From: Natronococcus sp. AD-5
GTDB taxonomy: Archaea; Halobacteriota; Halobacteria; Halobacteriales; Natrialbaceae
Length of the DNA: 64,000 nt
Assembly: GCF_030734285.1 (NCBI RefSeq)
Contig: NZ_CP132294.1
Location: forward strand, 2,790,001-2,854,000
Direction: 5' to 3'
The position numbers were made by a program, and so were the translations under genes. Positions 1-9,761 of the stretch are shown here, in pieces. The notes under the pieces are model-generated. The model saw only the letters and a program-made list of their open reading frames with translations, was not told the origin of the DNA and did no database searches. The first letter of the stretch is position 1, and each line of letters starts with the position of its first letter.

Positions 1-23
1 CTATCGTTACCGATCGGATCCGG

Positions 24-1268
24 TCACCACGGCAGCTCGAGGTCGAGTTGCTGCTTCGCGAAGCGCGCGAGCAGCGACGCGTCCTCGACGCCGAGCAGTT
101 TCGTGATTGCCAGCGGGTTGCCGTTGTTCGCCTTCGCCAGCGTCTCCTCGTCGAGGCGTCCCAGATCCGCCATCAGCTTGTCGTAGCGGTCGTTGGAGGC
201 CAGGTAGAGCAGCTGCGTCATCAACAGTCGCTTCTTGGCGTTCGGGGCGACCTTCGTGTGCCAGAGCGAGTCGTACACGCCGAGGTTCTCCGCGTTCGGC
301 TCGACGTTCCCGTGTTTGAGACAGCTGTCGGCGGCGGCCGCTGCCATCCGGCCGGACTGCATGCAGGTGTGGATCCCCTCGCCCCACAGCGGGTCGACCG
401 TCGGCACGGTGTCGCCGATCGCCATGAACCGGTCGGTGTGGACCCGGCCCGGCATCTGAATGTGGGCCGAGCCGCGGTGTTGCTTGCCCTCGAGTCGCGA
501 CGCGTTCCGGAACCGCGGGTCGGTGTCGAGCCAGTGGGTGAGGTAGTCGTCGATGCTGAAGTCGTCCCGGGCGTACTGGTCGTGGCTGTCGTTCTGGATG
601 TAACAGACGCCGACCTTGGCGGTGTCCTCGCCCGTGTGGAAGATCCAGGAGTAGCCGCCGGGCGCGATGTTGTGGTCCAGCCGGAGCATCATGGCGTCGT
701 GGAGGTCGGCGAAGCCGGGGCGGTCGACCTCGATCCCCTCGAGTTCGTACTCGATGCCGATGGCGTGGTTCTCCCGCTGCAGGTCGCTGACGCCGAGTTT
801 CTTCGCGAGCGGCGCGGCCGGTCCGGTCGCGTCGACCACGATTTCGGCGTAGACCTCCTCGTCGCCGTTGTAGGTGACGCCGACGGGCTCGCCGTCCTCG
901 ACGATCGGCGCGGTCGCACGCGCGTCGAACCGGTACTCGGCGCCTTCGTCGCGGCCGTCGGCGACGAGGAACCGCTTGAAGTCCGCGAACTCGAGGACGG
1001 CGCCCGACTGTTCCTGGACGTAGTGGTTCGAGGGCGACTCGAGGACGACCTTGTCGGTGTACTGCATCACCACGTCGTCGGGGATGCCGAACGAGGCCAT
1101 CATCGACGGGAACGTCCCCGCGGTCGACTTGTTGCTCTGGCGCGGGAAGTCGTCTTCCGACTCCGTCTCGAGGACGACGACGTCGTAGCCTCGCGTCGCG
1201 AGGTCGCGAGCACACTGGGCGCCGGCCGGTCCGGCCCCGGCGATAACTACATCGTAACGCTCGTTCAT
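24..1268 (-). CDS. Geranylgeranyl reductase-family FAD-dependent oxidoreductase
   Basis: 414-aa flavoprotein. The N-terminus is a classical Rossmann FAD site (VVIAGAGPAGAQCARDLATR, residues 7-26), followed by an acidic ribose-binding strand (VVVLETE). The C-terminal FAD motif MAIGDTVPTVDPLWGEGI is typical of geranylgeranyl reductase/halogenase-like enzymes. Archaeal members reduce isoprenoid double bonds of membrane lipids or menaquinone side chains; the exact substrate is not determinable here. The start is placed at the Met directly before NERYDVV; an in-frame upstream start would add 13 residues with no family resemblance. No operon partner is apparent. Confidence 0.88.
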   Translation of the reverse strand: MNERYDVVIAGAGPAGAQCARDLATRGYDVVVLETESEDDFPRQSNKSTAGTFPSMMASFGIPDDVVMQYTDKVVLESPSNHYVQEQSGAVLEFADFKRFLVADGRDEGAEYRFDARATAPIVEDGEPVGVTYNGDEEVYAEIVVDATGPAAPLAKKLGVSDLQRENHAIGIEYELEGIEVDRPGFADLHDAMMLRLDHNIAPGGYSWIFHTGEDTAKVGVCYIQNDSHDQYARDDFSIDDYLTHWLDTDPRFRNASRLEGKQHRGSAHIQMPGRVHTDRFMAIGDTVPTVDPLWGEGIHTCMQSGRMAAAAADSCLKHGNVEPNAENLGVYDSLWHTKVAPNAKKRLLMTQLLYLASNDRYDKLMADLGRLDEETLAKANNGNPLAITKLLGVEDASLLARFAKQQLDLELPW

Positions 1269-1452
1269 GGTCTCGAAACTGTCTCGCCCCCTAATGAGTT
1301 TGTCCAAGCCGTTGCGCTCCCGCGTGTTCCCGGTCGATCGCCCGAGCGCCGCCGAGAGAGGCGCTCGCCCCGGATAGGAGGAGTTTCAGGGTCGGCGTGG
1401 CGGTACGGCCGCGTTCGCCGCGACTTCGACGGACCGCGGGAGTCACTGCTAG

Positions 1453-1602
1453 TCACTCGGAGTACCCTTCCTGCATGAACGTTCCCTCGGCCTCGTAGAT
1501 CGAAACGAGCTCTTCGACGAACTCCTCGCGGGACTGGCCTTCCTCGCGGTAGCCGTCGAGCCGTTCCGCGAGGTCGTCGCTTATCTCGAGCGTGCGAGTC
1601 AT
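1453..1602 (-). CDS. Small ribbon-helix-helix-like protein (49 aa)
   Basis: A 49-aa reading frame beginning MTRTLEISDDLAERLDGYRE and ending with TGA. The N-terminal beta strand (TRTLEIS) followed by an amphipathic helix and an acidic second helix resembles the short RHH/antitoxin-like proteins (DUF7557 type) common in haloarchaea. These are presumed DNA-binding or antitoxin-like, but no function is shown. There is no adjacent toxin. It lies 184 nt upstream of the reductase and reads in the same direction. Confidence 0.6.
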   Translation of the reverse strand: MTRTLEISDDLAERLDGYREEGQSREEFVEELVSIYEAEGTFMQEGYSE

Positions 1603-1725
1603 GGGAGGCGGTTATCGGTCCCGACGCCGGCGAACGACAAATAAATCGGGGGCCGCACGTGCAGCTACCGCGGCCGGCACGAGACGGCACGGCGATTATT
1701 CCGCCTCCCGACGAATCGTCGCGTC

Positions 1726-1965
1726 ATGAAAGTCACACTGACCGACGACGAGGTCGGCAAAAAAGTGATCGACGCGGAAGGCAAGGAACTCGGCATCGTC
1801 GCGAAGGTCGAGGGCGGCCGCGCGTCCGTCGATCCCAACCCGAGCGTCGCGGAACACCTGCTCGCGAAGATCGGCTGGGAGGGCGAGGACGAGGAGGACT
1901 ACCTCGTCACGGAGGACATGATCGACCGGGTCGACGACGAGATCGTCCTGCAGGGCGATATCTAA
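1726..1965 (+). CDS. PRC-barrel domain protein
   Basis: 79-aa acidic protein that is essentially a single PRC-barrel: a beta-rich core with GKKVIDAEGKELGIVAKVEGG (an interrupted version of the family's G-x-V-D-x-x-G-x-x-I-G signature) at residues 11-31, then HLLAKIGW and VTEDMIDRVDDEIVL. PRC-barrels bind RNA or mediate protein-protein contacts in ribosome maturation and photosynthetic reaction centres; in haloarchaea the free-standing copies are uncharacterised. It is monocistronic by position and convergent with the BtrH-like gene. Confidence 0.85.
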   Translation: MKVTLTDDEVGKKVIDAEGKELGIVAKVEGGRASVDPNPSVAEHLLAKIGWEGEDEEDYLVTEDMIDRVDDEIVLQGDI

Positions 1966-1976
1966 CTCGGCCCGAA

Positions 1977-2990
1977 TCACGCGAGTTCGGCTCGCAACTC
2001 CCCGTACAACCGCTCTTCGCGATCCGCGAGGTCGCGGATCGACTCGCCGGCGTCGACCAGCGCCGGCCGCATCGCCTCGGGATCGGCCCGTTCGCTCGCC
2101 TCCGCGAGCGTCTCCCCGACGGCGGTCCAGTCGGCCGCGATGTCGTGCATCCGCGAGGGCGCGTCGTCCGGCAGCGCCGGCACCGCGTCGGCCGCGCGCT
2201 CGAGGAAGTCGGCGTACAGCCGGCGGAACGCCCCGCCGCCGGTCCCTCGTCGTTCGACGTTCTGGTAGGCGAAGCGGACCGTCCACCGCGGATTCTCGAG
2301 GTCGACCCACGACGGGAGGTCCTCGGCGAGTCGGCGGATCCCCTCGATCCCCTGCGTGCCGAACCCGGTATCGCGATCCTGATCGTTCGGCTCGAGCATC
2401 GTCCCGGCCATCTCGGCGATCGCTTCGGGCGCGGCGTCCGCCAGCGTACGATCCGGTTCGGGGTCGGCGACGACGATGTGACGGTTCCGAAGCGGGAGGA
2501 CGTGATCCGACGCCATCGCCGCGCGGAGTCGCTCGAGCGACACCTCCTGGAGCTCGTCGAACTCGCTGTCGGAGAGCAGCGCCGTTTCCGCCTCCTCGTC
2601 GATCCCGACGCAGAGCAACGCGTGGGGCGCGAAGTGGGTGTCCGTCCCGAAGTAGTCGAGGTAGTAGATGTCGGTGAAGACCAGCGCCGGATCGCCGGCG
2701 GCGACGGCGGTGCGTATCCGCTCGAGCGTCGTCTCCCAGTCGCCGCCCTCGTGCCGGTCGACGTCGATCGCGAGCCGGTCGAAGAAAGCGGGCTCGAGCC
2801 GCGGGGGGCGGCCGAAGAACCCGCGGTGGGGGCTCTCGTCGACCTCGAAGTAGGTGAAGCCGAGCCCGGCGGCGAGCCCGAAACAGGTCTCCTCGTCGTA
2901 GCCCCAGCCGTAGTGGCCGGCGAGGTTTCGAAGCGACGTCGAGCCGCAGTGGCGGCCGACGTGGTGAGCGTAGTCGTCGACGCGGACCAT
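1977..2990 (-). CDS. BtrH N-terminal domain-containing protein
   Basis: 337-aa protein. The first ~135 residues match the BtrH/papain-like acyltransferase domain: HCGSTSLRNLAGHYG contains the nucleophilic Cys (residue 15) after the family's H-C-x-S pattern, and DTHFAPHALLCVGID supplies the likely catalytic His. The C-terminal half is a helical DUF4872-type domain. In butirosin biosynthesis BtrH transfers an acyl chain from a carrier protein to an aminoglycoside, but archaeal homologues lack that context and may be C39-like peptidases or acyltransferases. No carrier protein or pathway gene lies nearby, so the substrate is unknown. Confidence 0.8.
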   Translation of the reverse strand: MVRVDDYAHHVGRHCGSTSLRNLAGHYGWGYDEETCFGLAAGLGFTYFEVDESPHRGFFGRPPRLEPAFFDRLAIDVDRHEGGDWETTLERIRTAVAAGDPALVFTDIYYLDYFGTDTHFAPHALLCVGIDEEAETALLSDSEFDELQEVSLERLRAAMASDHVLPLRNRHIVVADPEPDRTLADAAPEAIAEMAGTMLEPNDQDRDTGFGTQGIEGIRRLAEDLPSWVDLENPRWTVRFAYQNVERRGTGGGAFRRLYADFLERAADAVPALPDDAPSRMHDIAADWTAVGETLAEASERADPEAMRPALVDAGESIRDLADREERLYGELRAELA

Positions 2991-3038
2991 ACCTAGGGTC
3001 CCGCCGGCGAGCCGATAACGGTTCGGATTCAGTCGGCG

Positions 3039-3203
3039 TCAGGACGGGTGCTGGTGGCTGAGCCGTTCGGCGACGACGCCGGGAACCGGCGTTCCGCAAT
3101 CTTTGCACTTCCAGTTGCGGCGGACGCCGCCCCGCTCTTTCGACATGTCCTGTCTGAACCGCAGCGTCGCGCCACAGGTGCACCTGTGGGTCGTCGGGGA
3201 CAT
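3039..3203 (-). CDS. Small zinc-ribbon protein (54 aa)
   Basis: 54 residues starting MSPTTHRCTCGATLRF. Two pairs of Cys (C8-x-C10 and C34-x2-C37, the second in WKCKDCGTPVPG) form a zinc ribbon. An in-frame upstream start would add 26 Arg-rich residues with no structure, so the shorter form is preferred. The function is unknown; free-standing haloarchaeal zinc ribbons of this size are abundant and sometimes regulate transcription. Confidence 0.6.
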   Translation of the reverse strand: MSPTTHRCTCGATLRFRQDMSKERGGVRRNWKCKDCGTPVPGVVAERLSHQHPS

Positions 3204-3356
3204 ACGACGGAGTTCGCTCGCTCGAGTAAAAGATGTTGTTGCCGATCGCAACTGCCGGCGATCACGTGGAGGGCGGGCCACCAGTCGACAGTCGGCCGCG
3301 ATCGGAGAGACGACACCGGAAGCGGATGCCTGACGGCGTCGAAAGCGGGAGTAGGA

Positions 3357-3857
3357 TCACTCCGAGCCGTCGTCGCGCGACTCGAGGACGACCTCGAGGA
3401 TCGTCTCGCGATCCTCGAAGTACGCCGGCGCGTCGGCCTCGGCCTCGAACTCGACGACGCGGGTCAGCGCCTCTTGTCCGTCGTCGACGTCGGTCTGTAA
3501 CTCCGCGGCGAGTTCGGTGTAGCCCGCCGCGAGCTCCTGGAAGGCCTGGATCCGCGCCTGCTTGGCGTCGACCAGCAGCTGTTTCTCCTCCAGGTCCCGT
3601 CCGGTCGCCTCGAGGGCGTCGACGTCGGGCTCCTCGTCCGGCCCGGTCGCCGACGGCGGACGAGCCGTTCGCGGCGTGTCTCCCGACTGGCCTTCGAGTT
3701 CCGAGCGCAACTCGGCGAGCTCCTCGTCGATCTCGTCCAGCAGTTCGTTCGCCTCGTCGGTCATCGTCTCGACGCGTCCCGAGAGCAAGCCCGCCTGCGT
3801 CCGGCAGTACTCGACGAACTCCGCAACTGAAAGCGCGGCCCCGGTGTCGTCGCTCAT
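3357..3857 (-). CDS. Acidic coiled-coil protein, unknown function
   Basis: 166-aa soluble protein rich in Glu and Asp. Residues 32-58 (MTDEANELLDEIDEELAELR and following) and 85-130 form heptad-like helices separated by a disordered Ser/Thr/Pro stretch (SGDTPRTARPPSATGPDEEP). No catalytic motif is visible. It is divergent from uvrA with about 175 nt between the starts, but nothing ties it to repair. Probably a haloarchaea-specific conserved hypothetical. Confidence 0.75.
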   Translation of the reverse strand: MSDDTGAALSVAEFVEYCRTQAGLLSGRVETMTDEANELLDEIDEELAELRSELEGQSGDTPRTARPPSATGPDEEPDVDALEATGRDLEEKQLLVDAKQARIQAFQELAAGYTELAAELQTDVDDGQEALTRVVEFEAEADAPAYFEDRETILEVVLESRDDGSE

Positions 3858-4032
3858 ACCGAACCGTTAGCGCTTCTGACCGAAGTCACTTGGGTCGCCG
3901 CGAACCGAACGCTGTTAGCACGTACCACGGAATTCGGCTTTCAGACGGGTTAAGTTCCTCCAACTCTTGACTCAGGTACAATGAACCGACTGTCAGATCG
4001 ATCACCGGTCCGTTCCACCGCTCGAGTCCGCC

Positions 4033-6993
4033 ATGAGTAAGGAACGCATCGAGGTTCGGGGGGCGGAAGAGCACAACCTCAAGGATCTCGACGTCTCGAT
4101 CCCGCGCGAGGAGTTCACGGTCGTCACCGGCCTCTCCGGGTCCGGGAAGTCCTCGCTGGCGTTCGAGACGGTCTACGCCGAAGGGCAGCGTCGCTACATC
4201 GAGAGCCTCTCGGCGTACGCTCGCAACTTCCTCGGACAGATGGACAAGCCGCAGGTCGAGACCGTCGAGGGCCTCTCCCCGGCGATCTCGATCGACCAGA
4301 AGAACGCCGCGAACAACCCCCGTTCGACGGTGGGGACCGTCACGGAACTCCACGACTACCTCCGTCTCCTCTACGCCCGCGTCGGCACCCCCCACTGTCC
4401 CGAGTGCGGCCGCGAGGTCGGCGAACAGAGCGCCCAGAACATGGTCGAGCGCATCCTCGAACTCCCCGAGGGGACGAAGGCCAAACTCGCCGCGCCCGTC
4501 GTCCGCGACCAGAAGGGCGCCTTCGAGGATCTGTTCGACGAGCTGGTGTCGGAAGGGTACGCCCGCGTGGAGGTCGACGGCGAGGAGCACGACCTCACGC
4601 TCGACAAACCCGACCTCGACGAGAACTTCGACCACACGATCGACGTGATCGTCGACCGCGTGAAGGTCTCGACCGGGGCCCGACCGCGGATCATCGACAG
4701 CGTCGAAACCGCGCTCGAGGAGGCCGAGGGCGTCCTGAAGGTCATCCTCCCGGATCCGCCCGAGGAAGCCGCCGCGGACCTCGGCGACGAGGCCCGCAGC
4801 ACGGGCGCGCTCGGCGACGAGGTCGAGGAAGACGATCGCTTCGTCGTCGAGTTCTCGAAGGACCTCGCCTGCACCCACTGCGGGATCGACGTCCCCGAGA
4901 TCGAGACGCGCTCGTTCTCGTTCAACTCGCCTCACGGCGCCTGTCCCGAGTGTGAAGGGCTGGGCGAGACGAAGGAGGTCGACGAGGACCTCGTCGTCCA
5001 GGACGAGTCCAAGCCCCTGAAACACGTCTTCGAGGCCTGGAGTTACAATCGCTCGTACTACAAGACCCGGTTGGACGCCGTGGCGGAGCACTTCGACGTC
5101 TCGCTGTCGACCCCGTTCGAGGAACTCGACGAGGACGTCCAGGACGCGTTCCTCTACGGCACCAGCAAGCAGGTGCTGTTCAAGCGCCACACCAAGAACG
5201 GCACCCGCCGGAAGCGCAAGCGCTTCGAGGGCGTCATTCCGAACTTAGAGCGTCGCTACCTCGAGACCGACTCCGACTCGACCCGCGAGCACATCGAGGA
5301 CTACATGTCGGCGACGGAGTGTCCGTCCTGTGACGGCACCCGCCTGAAAGCCGCATCCAGGGCCGTGCTCGTCGACGGCACCGCCATCACCGAGATCAAC
5401 GCGATGAGCATCGGCGACGCGCTCGCACACTTCGAATCGATGGAGGCCGACCTCACCGAGCGCGAGAAGGTGATCGCCGAGGAGATCCTCAAAGAGATCC
5501 GCGCGCGACTCGGCTTCATGTGCGAGGTGGGCCTCGAGTACCTTACGCTCGACCGCGAGGCCTCCACCCTGTCGGGCGGCGAGAGCCAGCGCATTCGGCT
5601 CGCGACGCAGATCGGCTCCGGCCTCGTCGGCGTGCTGTACGTGCTCGACGAGCCGTCGATCGGCCTCCACCAGCGGGACAACGACCGGCTGCTGGACACC
5701 TTGGAGGAGCTTCGGGACCTCGGCAACACCCTGATCGTCGTCGAACACGACGAGGAGACGATGCGCCGCGCGGACAACGTCATCGACATGGGGCCCGGCC
5801 CCGGAAAGCGCGGCGGCGAGGTCGTCGTCAACGGCTCCGTCGACGAGGTCAAACGGTGCGAGGAGTCGATCACCGGCGACTACCTCTCCGGCCGCCGGCA
5901 GATCCCGGTCCCCGACGAGCGACGGGATCCGGACGGCGCGCTCACGATCAAAGGCGCCCGCCAGCACAACCTCGACGACCTGGATGTCGACATCCCGCTC
6001 GGTAACTTCACGGCCATCACGGGCGTCTCGGGCTCGGGCAAGTCCACGCTCATGCACGAGGTGCTCTACAAGGGTCTCGCACGCGAGATGAACGACAACA
6101 CGAGCGTCATCCCGGGCGACCACGATAACCTCGCGGGCCTCGACCAGATCGAAACCGTGCGGCTGATCGACCAGTCGCCGATCGGTCGGACGCCGCGCTC
6201 GAACCCGGCGACGTACACCAACGTCTTCGACTACGTTCGGGAGCTGTTCGCCCAGACCAAGCTCGCCAAACAGCGCGGCTACGAGAAGGGTCGGTTCTCG
6301 TTCAACGTCAAAGGCGGCCGCTGCGAGGAGTGCGGCGGCCAGGGAACCGTGAAGATCGAGATGAACTTCCTCTCGGACGTGTACGTCCCCTGCGAGGAGT
6401 GCGACGGCGCTCGCTACAACGACGCCACCCTCGACGTCACCTACAAGGGCAAGACGATCGCGGACGTGCTGGACATGGAAGTCGAGGAGGCCTACGAGTT
6501 CTTCGAGTCCTCGAGCCAGATCCGCCGCCGGCTCCAGTTGCTGAAGGACGTCGGGCTGGGCTACATGACCCTGGGACAGCCCTCGACGACCCTCTCGGGC
6601 GGCGAGGCCCAGCGGGTCAAGCTCGCCGAAGAGCTGGGGAAGAAAGACTCCGGCGAGACGCTCTACCTGCTCGACGAGCCCACGACGGGGCTCCACCACG
6701 AGGACGAGCGCAAGCTGATCGACGTCCTCCACCGGCTGACCGACAACGGCAACACCGTCGTCGTCATCGAGCACGAACTCGACCTCGTGAAGAACGCCGA
6801 CCACGTCGTCGACCTCGGACCCGAGGGCGGCGAGAACGGCGGCGAGGTCGTCGCGACGGGCACCCCCGAGGAGGTCGCCCGCCTCGACGAGTCACACACC
6901 GGTCGTTACCTCCGGGACCTGCTCCCGAAGATCGACCTCGAGGGGCCGCGCGGCGAGCGCGTCGAGCCCGTGACGGCGCCGACGGACGACTGA
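4033..6993 (+). CDS. uvrA: UvrABC excinuclease subunit A
   Basis: 986-aa damage-recognition ATPase of bacterial-type nucleotide excision repair, loading UvrB at lesions. Both ABC modules are complete: Walker [14 protein letters not shown] (about residue 34) and [13 protein letters not shown] (about 669); signature [12 protein letters not shown] and [14 protein letters not shown]; Walker [11 protein letters not shown] and [10 protein letters not shown]. Zinc fingers are present as CPECGR, CTHCGID...CPECEG and CEECGGQG...CEECDG. An acidic insertion near residues 240-275 is a typical halophile elaboration. uvrB and uvrC are not in the window, so it is an isolated copy. No frame problems are seen. 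Confidence 0.97.
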   Translation: MSKERIEVRGAEEHNLKDLDVSIPREEFTVVTGLSGSGKSSLAFETVYAEGQRRYIESLSAYARNFLGQMDKPQVETVEGLSPAISIDQKNAANNPRSTVGTVTELHDYLRLLYARVGTPHCPECGREVGEQSAQNMVERILELPEGTKAKLAAPVVRDQKGAFEDLFDELVSEGYARVEVDGEEHDLTLDKPDLDENFDHTIDVIVDRVKVSTGARPRIIDSVETALEEAEGVLKVILPDPPEEAAADLGDEARSTGALGDEVEEDDRFVVEFSKDLACTHCGIDVPEIETRSFSFNSPHGACPECEGLGETKEVDEDLVVQDESKPLKHVFEAWSYNRSYYKTRLDAVAEHFDVSLSTPFEELDEDVQDAFLYGTSKQVLFKRHTKNGTRRKRKRFEGVIPNLERRYLETDSDSTREHIEDYMSATECPSCDGTRLKAASRAVLVDGTAITEINAMSIGDALAHFESMEADLTEREKVIAEEILKEIRARLGFMCEVGLEYLTLDREASTLSGGESQRIRLATQIGSGLVGVLYVLDEPSIGLHQRDNDRLLDTLEELRDLGNTLIVVEHDEETMRRADNVIDMGPGPGKRGGEVVVNGSVDEVKRCEESITGDYLSGRRQIPVPDERRDPDGALTIKGARQHNLDDLDVDIPLGNFTAITGVSGSGKSTLMHEVLYKGLAREMNDNTSVIPGDHDNLAGLDQIETVRLIDQSPIGRTPRSNPATYTNVFDYVRELFAQTKLAKQRGYEKGRFSFNVKGGRCEECGGQGTVKIEMNFLSDVYVPCEECDGARYNDATLDVTYKGKTIADVLDMEVEEAYEFFESSSQIRRRLQLLKDVGLGYMTLGQPSTTLSGGEAQRVKLAEELGKKDSGETLYLLDEPTTGLHHEDERKLIDVLHRLTDNGNTVVVIEHELDLVKNADHVVDLGPEGGENGGEVVATGTPEEVARLDESHTGRYLRDLLPKIDLEGPRGERVEPVTAPTDD

Positions 6994-7076
6994 CCGCGAA
7001 CCGGCCGTACCGGTAGTCGACGGGCGCGCGACGGCCGTCGATCCGTGTGCCGTACGCTCGCTCGAGGCGCCGAACG

Positions 7077-8426
7077 CTACCCGCGGTCGATCCGATCGGG
7101 CCACTCGCCGCACTTTCGTGCGTCCAATCGGTCGTCGGTTATCGCGATCCACCGTACCTCGTTCCAGCTCAACCGATAGTGACAGGTCTCCGGTTTCATC
7201 TGTTTCCAGTAGATGGTCTCCATCGACGGGACGTCCGCGTCACCCGGCGACATCGACAGCTCTTCGTCCGGCCTGGCGTCCTCCTGCATCGTCTGGAGCG
7301 CCGGTTCCGGGGGCGGCGCGCGGACGTTCCAGACGAATCCGGAGAGGACGAGCAGCCCGATGACGGCGACGACGGCGACGACGGTGACGATCATCCGCCG
7401 ACGATCCGACATCGCCGCCCGCACGGCGATCACGCGCTCGACGGCGACGGCCACGCCGAGCGCGACGAAGGCGAGCCAGAGGAACGCGTCAGTCGCGCCG
7501 TCCATGTCGACGAACAGCACCTGAAACCCGAGTATCAACCCTCCCGCCGGAATCCACCACCGTTCCCGCAGGTCGCGGGCGGCGGCGTGCGCCCAGCCGT
7601 AGAACGCCACCGGGAGGAGCAGCGATCCGTAGCCGAACACGAGCAGTATCGAGTAGACGTGCTCGGTCAGGGAGTGCGGCGATCCGGCGACCAGCGGCGC
7701 GATCACCGTCTCGACGATCATGGGAACGAGCGCGCCGGCGGCCGCGAACGCGAGGACGATACCTCCGGCGACGGCGCCGCCACCGGCGGCCGCCGAGAGC
7801 GCACCCCGCTTCCCGGTTCGCTGGTACGCCATCCCGACGACCAGCAACGCGAATGCGGCCCCCGCCTGCCAGGAACCGGCGCTCAACGCCGCGACGGCTC
7901 CCGCGAGAAACGGCCGGTCGCGGAGGGCGAGCGCGAGCGCGAGAACGCCGAAAAACAGCGCGTAAAACTGCGCTCGGACGCCGAGCAGCGGGGCGACGAA
8001 GAGTTCGGGGATGACGAGCGTCATGAGGCCGGCGGCGACCGCCGCCGCATCTTCTCCGGTCACGAGGTACGCCACCCACCCGACGAGCAGAATGCTCGAG
8101 GCGGCGACGAACATTGTGAGCGCCACGCTCAACCCGTGCAGGAGGGACATATCCCCGCCGGAGAGGGCGGCCAGGGCGGCCGTGATTCCGAACGGCACGG
8201 GCGGGTTCACGTCCCAGACGTCGACGTACGGCACGCCGCCGTTGACGATGTACCAGCCCGTGTGCTGGAAGAACAGCGGATCGATCATCGCCGCGCGTCG
8301 GGCCTCGGGCGAGGGTCGGTCGGTGAGATGGAATACCGCGAACGCGACGGCGAACACGACCGCGACGATCGGACCGAGGACGGCGATCCAACTGGATCGA
8401 ATTTGGAAACGTGAACGTACGGACAT
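7077..8426 (-). CDS. Polytopic membrane protein, mannosyltransferase-like
   Basis: 449-aa integral membrane protein with about ten hydrophobic segments (for example residues 15-34, 87-116, 131-150, 165-190). The conserved first extracytoplasmic loop carries HTGWYIVNGGVPYVDVWDVN, the acidic-residue pattern of GT39/GT-C dolichyl-phosphate-sugar transferases; related haloarchaeal proteins are labelled DolP-mannose mannosyltransferase. It would act on the outer face of the membrane in lipid-linked glycan or glycolipid assembly. The start is taken at MSVRSRFQIRSSW; an upstream in-frame start adds 12 residues. C-terminal residues after the last helix form an outside tail with two Cys. Confidence 0.72.
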   Translation of the reverse strand: MSVRSRFQIRSSWIAVLGPIVAVVFAVAFAVFHLTDRPSPEARRAAMIDPLFFQHTGWYIVNGGVPYVDVWDVNPPVPFGITAALAALSGGDMSLLHGLSVALTMFVAASSILLVGWVAYLVTGEDAAAVAAGLMTLVIPELFVAPLLGVRAQFYALFFGVLALALALRDRPFLAGAVAALSAGSWQAGAAFALLVVGMAYQRTGKRGALSAAAGGGAVAGGIVLAFAAAGALVPMIVETVIAPLVAGSPHSLTEHVYSILLVFGYGSLLLPVAFYGWAHAAARDLRERWWIPAGGLILGFQVLFVDMDGATDAFLWLAFVALGVAVAVERVIAVRAAMSDRRRMIVTVVAVVAVIGLLVLSGFVWNVRAPPPEPALQTMQEDARPDEELSMSPGDADVPSMETIYWKQMKPETCHYRLSWNEVRWIAITDDRLDARKCGEWPDRIDRG

Positions 8427-8754
8427 CGTGGAGGACTTCACCGGTCGTACGAGTACGGTCACCGGAGAGCACCTTATTGTACTAGTCGACTCCCTGCAGA
8501 CCCTGAATGTACGTCATCGATGGATTCGCGTCGGCGTTGATTCTCCGGACGAGTAAACTGAACCGCTCGGTGAGAGCGCTCTTCCGTCAAAACCGCTGTG
8601 AGGCCGTTTTCGCTTCACGACGGCGACGCCTTCCGGTCGCACGCGACATCGTCCGAATCGTCCTCCGTTCGGGATCGTCGTACCCGTTCGTATTTCCACC
8701 CGGTGCGAGCCGACCGCGTCCGGTTATAAGGCGTTCCGGCGACTGTGTACGGGC
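8427..8754. other. Divergent intergenic region
   Basis: A 328-nt spacer between divergent genes. No open frame with family resemblance is present. The right end carries a TATA box for the ABC ATPase gene. The left part (about 8465-8490) is AT-richer and likely holds the promoter of the membrane protein gene. Nothing else is recognised. Confidence 0.6.
8724..8730 (+). promoter_or_regulatory. TATA box of ABC transporter ATPase gene
   Basis: TTATAAG centred 28 nt before the GTG start at 8755, the spacing expected for a leaderless haloarchaeal transcript. This supports the GTG as the true start. Confidence 0.6.
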
Positions 8755-9729
8755 GTGACCGTCCCGAACGCGTCGCCGATCGAGGTGGGCGGGTTGACGA
8801 AGTATTACGGCGACGTTCGCGGCGTCGAGGAGCTCTCGTTCACCGTCGACTCCGGCGAGATATTCGGATTTCTCGGGCCGAACGGGGCGGGGAAGTCGAC
8901 CGCGATTCGCGTACTGCTCGGTCTGCTGAAACCGACCGACGGGGAAGCTCGGCTTCTCGGCCGCGACGTGACCGACCGCGACGAGCTGCTCGAGGCCAAG
9001 CGCGACCTGGGCTACCTGCCGAGCGACGTCGCCTTCTACGACCGGGTGACGGGGGCCGAGATCCTCGACTACTTCGGGCGGATCCGCGGCGACGAGCGCC
9101 GCGCGGAGTTGCTCGAGCGCTTTCCCGTCCCGCTCGACCGGAACGTCAAGGCCTACTCGAGCGGCAACCGCCAGAAGCTCGCCATCGTCGCGACGTTCAT
9201 GCACGACCCCGACCTCGTCGTCATGGACGAACCCACATCGGGGCTCGATCCGCTGGTCCAGAACGAGTTCTACGGGCTGCTCGACGAGCAGCGCGAGCGG
9301 GGCAAGACCTCGTTTTTCTCGTCGCACATCCTGAGCGAGGTCCGCCGCGTCTGCGACCGCGTCGGGATCATCCGCGACGGGCGGCTGACCGAACTGGACA
9401 GCGTCGAGGGCATCCTCGAGGAGAGCGGCACCGTCGTCCGGGTTCACCTCGCGGAGGCGCCCGATCCGGAAGCGCTTCGGTTTCCGGGCGTCTCGAGCGC
9501 CGAGCGCGTCGACGACGGTGTCGGCCTCGGCGAGGAACCGCGAGACGAGGGTGGCGGCACCTACCAGCTCGTGCTCTCGCGGGAGTTCGACGCGCTGATC
9601 GACCGCCTGTCCGCGTACACGGTCGAGGACCTCGAAGTGCGCGAGGCGGCCATCGAGGACGTGTTCATGCACTTCTACGACGCCGCCGAGGTCGAACCGG
9701 AGGCCGCGACGACCGAAGGCGACGATTGA
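8755..9729 (+). CDS. ABC transporter ATP-binding protein
   Basis: 324-aa ATPase. Walker A GPNGAGKSTAIR (about residue 42), Q-loop region YLPSDVAFYD, degenerate signature YSSGNRQKLAI, Walker B LVVMDEPTSGLDP, and H-loop SSHILSEV. The C-terminal ~90 residues form the accessory domain seen in multidrug/antibiotic exporters (DrrA/CcmA/NatA group). It starts with GTG. The matching permease is very probably the gene at 11081-11881, which is separated from it by one gene on the other strand. The exported substrate is unknown. Confidence 0.92.
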   Translation: MTVPNASPIEVGGLTKYYGDVRGVEELSFTVDSGEIFGFLGPNGAGKSTAIRVLLGLLKPTDGEARLLGRDVTDRDELLEAKRDLGYLPSDVAFYDRVTGAEILDYFGRIRGDERRAELLERFPVPLDRNVKAYSSGNRQKLAIVATFMHDPDLVVMDEPTSGLDPLVQNEFYGLLDEQRERGKTSFFSSHILSEVRRVCDRVGIIRDGRLTELDSVEGILEESGTVVRVHLAEAPDPEALRFPGVSSAERVDDGVGLGEEPRDEGGGTYQLVLSREFDALIDRLSAYTVEDLEVREAAIEDVFMHFYDAAEVEPEAATTEGDD

Positions 9730-9761
9730 CGCGCGCGATCACGGCCGTCCGCGCCGTGACA

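Noticed and set aside
7420-8472. Long alternative frames antisense to and overlapping the membrane protein gene
   Set aside because: They are Arg/Pro/Ser-rich products of GC-rich third codon positions without family resemblance; the hydrophobic frame is the real gene.
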